13,138 bases of DNA from Acidobacteriota bacterium (GTDB lineage Bacteria; Acidobacteriota; UBA4820; DSQY01), in NCBI GenBank assembly GCA_021814085.1, contig JAKAJA010000019.1:1-13138 (forward strand), given 5' to 3'. Positions 1 to 6,401 of this stretch are shown here, one piece after another (within the stretch, counting starts at the first letter, position 1; every line of letters starts with the position of its first letter). A model generated the notes under the pieces. The model did not search any database. It was not told where the DNA came from and saw only the letters and a program-made list of their open reading frames with translations. Made by a program: the position numbers and the translations under genes.

Positions 1-59
1 GTCTTTTCTTGGAGACCAGAGAACCGGCCCGGTACACCCACCGCCGTCCCGTCTGCACC

Positions 60-88
60 TTGCGCAATTCTGTTTTTTGTGCTATCTT
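60..88 (+). promoter_or_regulatory. Candidate sigma70-type promoter for rimP-nusA-infB-rbfA-truB
   Basis: A -35-like TTGCGC (60-65) and a -10-like TATCTT (83-88) are separated by exactly 17 nt, in an AT-richer patch of otherwise GC-rich DNA. Transcription would start near 95, about 45 nt before the rimP start codon. The same -35 form (TTGCG plus one base) with 17-nt spacing occurs in front of the propeller gene on the other strand, which supports the call. No start-site data are available, and an additional promoter left of the window is possible. Confidence 0.55.
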
Positions 89-95
89 ATAACAC

Positions 96-124
96 AAGTG
101 GGCTTACGGCCCACTTATTTTTTT
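96..124 (+). terminator. Intrinsic-terminator-like hairpin in the rimP leader (terminator or attenuator)
   Basis: AAGTGGGC (96-103) and GCCCACTT (109-116) form a perfect 8-bp stem with a 5-nt loop, followed by A and seven T (118-124). This is the classic layout of a Rho-independent terminator. It lies immediately before the rimP ribosome binding site (AGGTGG, 130-135) and start at 139, and just after the candidate promoter. It could end transcription arriving from an upstream gene outside the window, or attenuate the operon encoding NusA, a protein that acts at such hairpins. If the promoter at 60-88 is real, the hairpin would sit at the very 5' end of the transcript, which is unusual for an attenuator. 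Confidence 0.7.
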
Positions 125-138
125 CTTATAGGTGGCCC

Positions 139-609
139 ATGGACCCCGTTTGGCTCGGCAAGTTGAGGACGATGGCGGAGGGCGCGGCCCGAATGTTCGG
201 GTGCGAGGTCTTCGACCTGGAACATCGCCCGGCGGGCAAGCGGTGGCTCATCCGGGTGACCCTGGACCGCCTGGACGGCCCGGTGACCATCCAGGACTGC
301 GAGTCGGTCTCCCGCCAGCTGTCGGTCCAGCTCGACGTGGAGGACCTCGTCCCCCACGCCTTCGAGCTGGAGGTCTCCTCCCCCGGAGTGGAGCGCCCCC
401 TCCGCCGGGCGGCCGATTACGAGCGTTTCAAGGGCCAGCTGGCCTCGATCCTTCTGGGTCCCGGAGGTCCCGACGCGGGGCAGGCCTGGGAAGGCGATCT
501 GGTGGGTTGCGAGAGTGACGTTGTGAGCATCAAGGTCGGGGACGAGGTGAAGGCGGTTCCGCTTTCACGGGTTAAGGACGCCCACATCCTCTTCAGGTTC
601 CCGCGTTAG
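139..609 (+). CDS. rimP: Ribosome maturation factor RimP
   Basis: RimP binds the 30S precursor and assists late assembly of the small subunit. The 156-residue product has the usual family length and two-domain build: an N-terminal alpha/beta domain with the conserved segment FELEVSSPGVERPL (about residues 74-87) and a C-terminal SH3-like domain containing VVSIKVGDEVKAVPLSRV (about 129-146). The start at 139 is chosen because it follows a ribosome binding site (AGGTGG, 130-135) at good spacing and begins the conserved part. The open frame extends upstream to 79, but that stretch reads through the terminator-like hairpin and looks untranslated. A short Gly/Pro-rich insertion (about residues 110-117) separates the domains. 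It is the first gene of the translation operon, with nusA starting 19 nt downstream, the conserved arrangement in many bacteria. Confidence 0.93.
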   Translation: MDPVWLGKLRTMAEGAARMFGCEVFDLEHRPAGKRWLIRVTLDRLDGPVTIQDCESVSRQLSVQLDVEDLVPHAFELEVSSPGVERPLRRAADYERFKGQLASILLGPGGPDAGQAWEGDLVGCESDVVSIKVGDEVKAVPLSRVKDAHILFRFPR

Positions 610-628
610 AAATAAGGAGTACCGTGCG

Positions 629-1978
629 ATGTCGAGCGAGCTGCTGCAGGCCATCGAGGCCCTGGGACGTGAGAAGGGGATCGACAAGGAGATAGTCATC
701 TCCGCCCTGGAGGATGCCATGGCCGCCGCCGCGCGGCGCGTTTTGCACTCCCAGGAAGGATTCGTGGGCCATTTCGACCGCGAGACGGGCGTGATGAGCC
801 TCGCCAAGATCAAGCAGGTGGCCGACGGCGACGAGGTGGAGAACCCCCTCACGCAGATCTCCCTCTCCGAGGCGAAGAGGACCCACGCCGACGCGGAGGT
901 GGGGGACATCATCGAGTTTCCCCTGGAAGCCACGCCCTACATGGGCCGCATCGCCGCCCAGCAGGCCAAGCAGGTCCTCACCCAGAAGATCCGCGAGGCG
1001 GAGCGGGAGATCATCTACAAGGAGTACAAGGACCGCGTCGGGACCATCATCAACGGTGTGGTGAAGCGCACCGAGAAGCGGAACGTCATCGTGGACGTGG
1101 GCCGCACGGAGGCCCTGCTCCCCGTTTCCGAGCAGTGCCGTGGAGAGCGCTTCCTCCAGTCGGACCGAATCCGAGCCCTCATCATCGAGGTGCGGGAGAA
1201 CACCAAGGGAAGCCAGATCATCCTGTCAAGGGCCAGCAAGGACTTCGTGGCCAAGCTCTTTGAGGCCGAAGTGCCGGAGATCTACGACGGCACGGTCATC
1301 ATCCGCGGCATCGCCCGCGAGCCCGGTGAGCGGACCAAGATCGCCGTCATGAGCCGCGACAAGGACATCGATCCTATCGGGGCTTGCATCGGCATGAGGG
1401 GCATGCGCGTCCAGGCCGTTACCCGCGAGCTGAGGGGCGAGAAGATCGACATCATCCCCTACAAGGAGGACCTCTCGGACTTCGTGAAGGCCTCCCTGGC
1501 TCCCGCCACCGTGACCCGCGTGCAGGTCGTCAACGCGGAGACCCGGCGCATGGAAGTTATCGTTCCCGAAGACCAGCTCTCCCTCACCATCGGCAAGCGC
1601 GGGCAGAACATTCGGCTGGCGGGGATCCTCGCCGGCTGGGAGCTGGACGTGAAGAGCGAAGAAGCCAAGAAGCAGGAGATCCTCGCCGCCATGAGCAGCA
1701 TGATGGGCGGAGGGGAGACGGACGCCGAGTTCTCCGAGGAAGGCGGCGCGGAGGGGGCGGAAGGGGAGTCCTACGAGGAGGTTCCCGCCGAAATGCACAT
1801 CCACGGCGTGCCCGCCAAAGTGACGGCGGAACTCGCCGAGCGCGGCTGGCTGACCCCCGAAGCCCTCCAGGGGCTCTCGGACGAAGAGCTGCGCCAAATC
1901 CCGGGCCTGGGACCCAAGACCCTTGAGGTCCTCAGGAGCTGGGCGCTGGGCGGTGGCCCGGCGGAGGGGGAGGAATAG
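629..1978 (+). CDS. nusA: Transcription termination/antitermination factor NusA
   Basis: NusA binds RNA polymerase and nascent RNA, modulates pausing and enhances intrinsic termination. Domains in order: N-terminal RNA-polymerase-binding domain (about 1-125), S1 RNA-binding domain (about 135-200, with GTIINGVVKRTEKRNVIVDVG), KH1 around residue 248 (DPIGACIGMRGMRVQAV), and KH2 with the GXXG-type loop TIGKRGQN near 320-328. An acidic Glu/Gly spacer (about 360-390) leads to a single helix-hairpin-helix segment near the end (LRQIPGLGPKTLEVLRSW). At 449 residues it is close to E. coli length (about 495) but has only this one short C-terminal HhH-like unit instead of two full acidic repeats. The start follows AAGGAG (614-619). 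The infB start comes 2 nt after the stop, suggesting coupled translation. Leader-hairpin feedback by NusA is possible but inferred. Confidence 0.97.
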   Translation: MSSELLQAIEALGREKGIDKEIVISALEDAMAAAARRVLHSQEGFVGHFDRETGVMSLAKIKQVADGDEVENPLTQISLSEAKRTHADAEVGDIIEFPLEATPYMGRIAAQQAKQVLTQKIREAEREIIYKEYKDRVGTIINGVVKRTEKRNVIVDVGRTEALLPVSEQCRGERFLQSDRIRALIIEVRENTKGSQIILSRASKDFVAKLFEAEVPEIYDGTVIIRGIAREPGERTKIAVMSRDKDIDPIGACIGMRGMRVQAVTRELRGEKIDIIPYKEDLSDFVKASLAPATVTRVQVVNAETRRMEVIVPEDQLSLTIGKRGQNIRLAGILAGWELDVKSEEAKKQEILAAMSSMMGGGETDAEFSEEGGAEGAEGESYEEVPAEMHIHGVPAKVTAELAERGWLTPEALQGLSDEELRQIPGLGPKTLEVLRSWALGGGPAEGEE

Positions 1979-1980
1979 GC

Positions 1981-4900
1981 ATGTCGAAGATCCGCGTGTA
2001 CGAACTCGCGAAGAAGATGGGAATCCCGTCCCATCTCCTCGTGGACGAGCTGAGGGCGCTCGGGGTCGAGGTGCAGTCCAATTTCTCTACCCTGGACGAG
2101 ACGGCGCTGGAGAAGCTGGGCGGCAAGAAGGGCGCCACCAAGGCTGCTCCGGCGACCCCTAAGAAACCGGCCCTCAAGGAGGAACCCGCCCCCAAGGCCC
2201 CCGTCCGGCCTGCCGGCAAGGTCCTGGTTGCCCAGCCCATCCCATTCCCCGCCCAGACCGAGGCCCCGAAGGCCGCGTCGAAGGCGGCCCCCCAAGCCCC
2301 GGCCAAGGCCGCGGAGCCCCCGGCCAAACCGGCCACCGCTCCCGCCGAGGCTCCCAAGCCGAAGCACCATGCCCGGGTTTTGGTCGCCCAGAAACCCTCC
2401 GGGGCACCTGCGGTCGAAGCGCCGGCCCACCCTGCCGAAGAGGCCCTTCCCAAGGAGGCACCGGCCGAGCCCAAGGCTGAGACTAAGCCGGAGACCAAGC
2501 CGGAAACCAAGGCCGAGCCTACCGCGCTCAAGGCTGAAGCCCAGGCTCCCGAGGTGGCACCGGAAGCTCCAGCGGCGGAGGCCCCCTCTCCCAAGCCTGA
2601 ACCGAAAGCAGCCAAGGCGGCACCCAAGGCTCCGGCTGTCGCACCGAAAGCTCCGGCCCCACCGGCGAAGGAAGAGCCAGCTGCGCCCAAGGTCATCCAG
2701 CCGGCTCCACCAGCGCCCCGTCCCTCGGGCCCTCCTCCGAGGCCGCACGGCCCTGTCACCCATCACGGTCCTGGGGTGACTCCCCGTCCCCCGCAGCCTT
2801 CGGTTCACACGACTACGGGCGGGACCCATGCGAACCTTCCTGTAACTCACCGTCCCGGGCCACATCAGCCTCAACGTTCCGAACCGGCGCGTCCTGCCCA
2901 TGCGCAGCGGCCAGCCAGTCCATCGCCGGGTCATGGTGCTCCCGCTCAGAGGCCCGGAGGGAATGCCCCGCATGGCGGCGCACAGGGACAGCGGCCATCT
3001 CAGCCGTATCAGCGCCCGGGTGCTTCCAGGGGTCCTGCCCCGCCCCCCCGGCCGAGCCATCCGCCCGCCCGTCCAGGGCAAGCCCCGCCGAGGGCCCAGG
3101 AGCCGGCCAAGCCCGCGAGCCGCATCGCTCCGCCGCAGCTGCAGCACCGCAAGAGCAAGCGCGACCGGAGGTTGGATAAGCTCCAGGCCAAGGTCGACCG
3201 CCGCGAGAGGCTGGAACAAGAGCTCGTGGAGGCCCGCGCCAAGGCCGAGACCGGCGAGGCCGTCTTCATCCGCGAAGGCATCTCGGTCAAGGAACTGGCC
3301 GATAAACTCAACGTGAAGGTCCGGGATATCATCGCCAAGCTCATGACCAGAGGCATCCTGGCCACCATCAACCAACCCCTGGACAGCCAGGTGGCCATCG
3401 AGCTGGCGTCGCAGTTCGGCTTTTCCGCCGAGGTCATCTCCTTCGAGGACGAACTGGTCCTCACCCAAGAGGACGCGCCCGAAGAGGATAAGGTCCCACG
3501 CGCCCCCGTGGTCACCGTCATGGGCCACGTGGACCACGGCAAATCCTCCCTCCTCGAGGCCATCCACGATGTGGACATCACCTCCAAGGAGTTCGGGGGT
3601 ATCACCCAGCACATCGGGGCCTACCGCGTCCGCCACAAGGAGCGCGAGTACGTTTTCCTGGACACCCCCGGCCACGAGGCGTTCACTCTCATGCGCGCCC
3701 GAGGTGCTCAGGTGACCGACATCGTCATCCTGGTGGTCGCGGCGGACGACGGCGTCATGCCCCAGACCATCGAGGCCATCAACCACTGCAAGGCGGCCAA
3801 GGTGCCCATGGTCGTGGCCATCAACAAGATGGACAAACCCGGGGCCGACGTGGACCGGGTCAAGCGCGAGCTGAGCGCTCAGGGCGTCCTCACCGAGGAC
3901 TGGGGCGGCGAGGTGGTGAGCGTCCCCGTCTCGGCGAAGACCCGCGTGGGCATCGAGGACCTCCTCGAGATGGTCTCCATCGTGGCCGACATGCTCAACC
4001 TGAAGGCCAGCCCCGAGCAGCTCGCCAGCGGCACCGTTCTCGAATCCAGGCTCGACCGGGCGCGCGGTCCGGTGGCCACCGTCCTCATCCAGGACGGGCA
4101 CCTCAAGGTGGGCGACCTTTTCCTCTGCGGCACAACTTACGGCCACGTCCGGAACCTCTTCGACGACAAGGGTGTTCGGATCGACTACGCGGGTCCGAGC
4201 ATCCCCGTGGAGGTCCTGGGCTTCCCCGAAATCCCCATGGTCGGCGCCCTCTTCCAGGGCATGGACGACGAAGCCAAGGCCCGCCAGGTCGCCTCCTTCC
4301 GCAAGGAGCAGGAGAAGGCCAAGGCCCTGCGCACGACGAAAGTCCGGCTGGAAAACGTCTTCGGCGCCATCCAGGAGGGGCAGATCCAGGAGCTCCCCAT
4401 CATCCTCAAGGCCGATGTGCACGGCTCCCTGGAGGCCATCAACCAGAAACTGCTGGAGCTCTCCACGGACGAGATCAAGCTCCGCATCGTGCACCAGGGC
4501 GTGGGCGCCGTCTCCGAGAGCGACATCCTGCTCGCTTCGGCCAGCAACGCCCTCGTGATCGGGTTCAACGTCCGCCCCGAGCGCAAGTCGGTGGACCTCG
4601 CCAAGGCAGAGGGGGTGGAGATCCACCTCTTCACGGTCATTTACGACCTCATCGACCGGATGAAGCAGGCCCTCACGGGCATGCTCAAGCCCATCGAGGA
4701 GGAGGTCATTCTCGGACATGCGGAGGTCAGGCAGATTTTCAAGGTCTCCAAGGTCGGGACCGTGGCCGGCAGCATCGTCACCGACGGGAAGATCGTCCGG
4801 TCGGCGAAAGTCCGGATCCTCCGAGACAACGTGGTGGTCCACACGGGGGCCCTGCTGGCCCTCAAGCGCTTCAAGGACGATGCCTCCGAGGTGAAGGACG

Positions 4901-4998
4901 GCACGGAGTGCGGCATCAGCCTGGAGAACTACAACGACATCAAGCCGGGCGACGTCATCGAGTCGTACGAAATCCGGTTCCAGGAGCGGACGCTGTAA
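1981..4998 (+). CDS. infB: Translation initiation factor IF-2
   Basis: IF2 is the GTPase that brings initiator fMet-tRNA to the 30S subunit and promotes 50S joining. At 1005 residues it is among the longer family members. Residues 1-52 are an IF2-N domain. A low-complexity linker of about 340 residues follows, first Ala/Pro/Lys/Glu-rich (about 55-240), then Pro/His/Arg/Gly/Gln-rich (about 240-385). A basic helical segment leads into a second IF2-N-type domain (about 426-480). The G domain has G1 GHVDHGKS (515-522), G2 GGITQHIG, G3 DTPGH (561-565), G4 NKMD (615-618) and G5 SAK (651-653), all intact. Beta-barrel domain II, domain III and the fMet-tRNA-binding C-terminal domain complete the protein. 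GGAGGGGGAGGAA upstream serves as ribosome binding site. No internal in-frame ATG exists in the linker that could give a shorter ATG-initiated isoform. Confidence 0.98.
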   Translation: MSKIRVYELAKKMGIPSHLLVDELRALGVEVQSNFSTLDETALEKLGGKKGATKAAPATPKKPALKEEPAPKAPVRPAGKVLVAQPIPFPAQTEAPKAASKAAPQAPAKAAEPPAKPATAPAEAPKPKHHARVLVAQKPSGAPAVEAPAHPAEEALPKEAPAEPKAETKPETKPETKAEPTALKAEAQAPEVAPEAPAAEAPSPKPEPKAAKAAPKAPAVAPKAPAPPAKEEPAAPKVIQPAPPAPRPSGPPPRPHGPVTHHGPGVTPRPPQPSVHTTTGGTHANLPVTHRPGPHQPQRSEPARPAHAQRPASPSPGHGAPAQRPGGNAPHGGAQGQRPSQPYQRPGASRGPAPPPRPSHPPARPGQAPPRAQEPAKPASRIAPPQLQHRKSKRDRRLDKLQAKVDRRERLEQELVEARAKAETGEAVFIREGISVKELADKLNVKVRDIIAKLMTRGILATINQPLDSQVAIELASQFGFSAEVISFEDELVLTQEDAPEEDKVPRAPVVTVMGHVDHGKSSLLEAIHDVDITSKEFGGITQHIGAYRVRHKEREYVFLDTPGHEAFTLMRARGAQVTDIVILVVAADDGVMPQTIEAINHCKAAKVPMVVAINKMDKPGADVDRVKRELSAQGVLTEDWGGEVVSVPVSAKTRVGIEDLLEMVSIVADMLNLKASPEQLASGTVLESRLDRARGPVATVLIQDGHLKVGDLFLCGTTYGHVRNLFDDKGVRIDYAGPSIPVEVLGFPEIPMVGALFQGMDDEAKARQVASFRKEQEKAKALRTTKVRLENVFGAIQEGQIQELPIILKADVHGSLEAINQKLLELSTDEIKLRIVHQGVGAVSESDILLASASNALVIGFNVRPERKSVDLAKAEGVEIHLFTVIYDLIDRMKQALTGMLKPIEEEVILGHAEVRQIFKVSKVGTVAGSIVTDGKIVRSAKVRILRDNVVVHTGALLALKRFKDDASEVKDGTECGISLENYNDIKPGDVIESYEIRFQERTL
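2479..2514 (+). repeat. Three tandem 12-bp units in the infB linker (E-T-K-P/A)
   Basis: Three in-frame 12-nt copies (starting 2479, 2491 and 2503) encode Glu-Thr-Lys-Pro twice and Glu-Thr-Lys-Ala once, at IF2 residues 167-178. They differ at third codon positions and in the final codon. This looks like local slippage expansion inside the disordered linker, and the reading frame is kept. Confidence 0.75.
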
Positions 4999-5004
4999 GA
5001 GAAA

Positions 5005-5087
5005 GGCAGGAGGCATTAGGCAGGAGGCAGTAGGAGAAGGAACGGACCTGTTGGCATTTCCTTCCTGTTGCCCCTTGCCCCTTGCCT
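5005..5087. repeat. Inverted pair of heptamer arrays filling the infB-rbfA gap
   Basis: Arm 1 (5005-5039) is five contiguous 7-nt units on the + strand, four beginning GGCA and a fifth GGAGAAG. Arm 2 (5060-5087) is four contiguous 7-nt units whose reverse complement has the same form (AGGCAAG, GGGCAAG, GGGCAAC, AGGAAGG). The two arms face each other across about 20 nt and can pair imperfectly as RNA or DNA. Arm 1 starts 7 nt after the infB stop, and arm 2 ends 13 nt before the rbfA start, so the element occupies essentially the whole spacer. No terminator T-run is present. The purine-only/pyrimidine-only character differs sharply from the flanking coding DNA. Confidence 0.75.
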
Positions 5088-5099
5088 CTAGGGGTTTCC

Positions 5100-5465
5100 A
5101 TGCGCAGATTCGCGAAAACCGACAAAGTGGGCGACCTGGTGCACCGCGCCGTCTCCAACGCCCTCATGCGCGAGATGGAGGAGCCGAAGTTCCAGTGGGT
5201 CACCGTGACCGAAGTCCAGATGAGCAGGGACCTGGCGGTGGCGCGCGTCTTCTACACGGTCCTGGATTCCGAGCTCCCCAAGAAAGAAGCCGCGGCGCTC
5301 CTGGCTGACCACGCCAAGCGCCTCCGCAGCTACCTGGGCAAGAATCTCCACCTCAAGCAGGCTCCCGAACTGCGTTTCGAGTTCGACGAGGCGGAGGAGA
5401 GGGCTCGTCACATCGAGGACCTCCTTGCCTCCATCCACAAGGAAAAGGATGCGGGAGACGCCTAA
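5100..5465 (+). CDS. rbfA: 30S ribosome-binding factor RbfA
   Basis: RbfA is a small KH-fold protein that binds the 30S subunit near the 16S rRNA 5' helix and is needed for its late maturation. The 121-residue product has the typical length. N-terminal RFAKTDKVGDLVHRAVSNAL matches the family helix. VTVTEVQMSRDLAVARVFYTVL (about residues 34-55) is the diagnostic central strand region, and the C-terminal part has PELRFEFDEAEERARHIEDLL. The start at 5100 is chosen over an in-frame TTG at 5082 because it begins the conserved sequence and has an AGGGG site just upstream (5089-5093). It is separated from infB by 101 nt holding the heptamer element, and its end overlaps truB by 17 nt. That overlap suggests translational coupling with truB, while RbfA itself may need independent ribosome loading. 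Confidence 0.95.
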   Translation: MRRFAKTDKVGDLVHRAVSNALMREMEEPKFQWVTVTEVQMSRDLAVARVFYTVLDSELPKKEAAALLADHAKRLRSYLGKNLHLKQAPELRFEFDEAEERARHIEDLLASIHKEKDAGDA

Positions 5466-6330
5466 CCCCGCCGACGGGCTCGTCCTCCTCGACAAACCCG
5501 GCGGTCTCACGTCACACGACTGCGTCTCCGCCGTGCGGAGGCTGTGCCCCCGGAAGTTCAAGGTGGGCCACGGCGGGACCCTCGACCCATTCTGCACGGG
5601 CCTCCTCGTCCTCCTGCTGGGCAAGGGCACCAGGCTCGCCGGGCTCTTCCAGGGCATGAACAAGATCTATGAGGGGGTCATCCGTTTCGGGGAGGGAACC
5701 GACACCTGCGATCTGGACGGCAAGGTCGTGACCACCGGCACTCCCCCCCGGCTTTCCCGAGAGCAGTGGCAGTCCCTGGCGGACGGGTTCGTGGGCCCCC
5801 TTCTCCAGACTCCACCCGCTTATTCGGCCAAGCGTGTGGGCCACGTGAGGGCCTACAAGCTGGCCCGCCAGGGTGAGCCGGTGGTCCTGGATCCCGTGCC
5901 CATCCATATCTTCGAGTTCTCCGTCGAGCCCATCTCGGAGCGGGACCTACGCTTCCGGCTCCGGTGCTCCTCCGGGACCTACGTGCGGGCCCTTGCCGCG
6001 GAGATGGGGGAAAGGACGGGCTGTCCGGCCCATTGCTACCAGCTCGCGAGGACCGAGGTCGGGCCTCTGAAGCTCGGGGCGGCCAACCGGCTGGAGGACC
6101 CTTTTCGCGAGGGGGGATTCGTACCCTTCCACGAGGTGGACCTTGGGTTGCCCGTGCATCGCGTCAACCTGAAGGAGGAGAGCCTCCTCCTCTTCGGACA
6201 GAAGATTCCGGCGCCCCTTGGGCTCCAGAGCCAAGAGGGACTGGTGAAGGTCCTCGGACCCTCCGACCGGTTCATCGCCTTGGGCCGCGTCGAAGGGCGC
6301 CTGATCCATCCCGCGGTCGTATTTCCCTAA
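5449..6330 (+). CDS. truB: tRNA pseudouridine-55 synthase TruB
   Basis: TruB isomerises U55 to pseudouridine in the T-arm of nearly all tRNAs. The 293-residue product is family length. Motif I, GHGGTLDPFCTGLL, carries the catalytic Asp at residue 46. PPAYSAKRVGHVRAYKLAR (about 123-141) and the motif CSSGTYVRALAAEMG (about 174-188) are also present, and a short PUA-like C-terminal domain follows. The start at 5449 has AAGGA at 5439-5443 and overlaps the end of rbfA by 17 nt. An in-frame start at 5425 lies deeper in rbfA and lacks support. The FCT in motif I replaces the commoner LAT. It is the last gene of the operon; rpsO and pnp, which follow truB in many bacteria, are not here. Confidence 0.96.
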   Translation: MRETPNPADGLVLLDKPGGLTSHDCVSAVRRLCPRKFKVGHGGTLDPFCTGLLVLLLGKGTRLAGLFQGMNKIYEGVIRFGEGTDTCDLDGKVVTTGTPPRLSREQWQSLADGFVGPLLQTPPAYSAKRVGHVRAYKLARQGEPVVLDPVPIHIFEFSVEPISERDLRFRLRCSSGTYVRALAAEMGERTGCPAHCYQLARTEVGPLKLGAANRLEDPFREGGFVPFHEVDLGLPVHRVNLKEESLLLFGQKIPAPLGLQSQEGLVKVLGPSDRFIALGRVEGRLIHPAVVFP

Positions 6331-6354
6331 TCCTTCTTCCAGGTGGAAATGGAA

Positions 6355-6377
6355 AAGGCCCCCTCGTCGGGGGCCTT
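6355..6377. terminator. Bidirectional hairpin between convergent truB and the propeller gene
   Basis: AAGGCCCCC (6355-6363) pairs perfectly with GGGGGCCTT (6369-6377) around a 5-nt loop, giving a 9-bp GC-rich stem. It lies 24 nt after the truB stop and 24 nt after the stop of the minus-strand gene. Read on the minus strand it is followed by TTTTCCATTT, a weak U-rich tail. On the plus strand the tail is poor (CCGTGTTC). It therefore looks better as a terminator for the minus-strand gene but may serve both. Confidence 0.75.
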
Positions 6378-6401
6378 CCGTGTTCATCGGGTGAAATGAA
6401 C

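Noticed and set aside
1..59. Possible tRNA (as upstream of rimP in E. coli)
   Set aside because: No T-arm consensus, acceptor pairing or CCA end could be found. There is only a weak hairpin near 6-24.
79..138. Upstream extension of rimP to 79
   Set aside because: It would translate through the terminator-like hairpin and poly-T. The ATG at 139 has a proper ribosome binding site and starts the conserved domain.
1771..5016. A 1081-codon open frame on the minus strand antisense to nusA and infB
   Set aside because: It is produced by GC-rich codon bias and the low-complexity infB linker. The translated product has no recognisable domain, while the plus strand encodes clear NusA and IF2.
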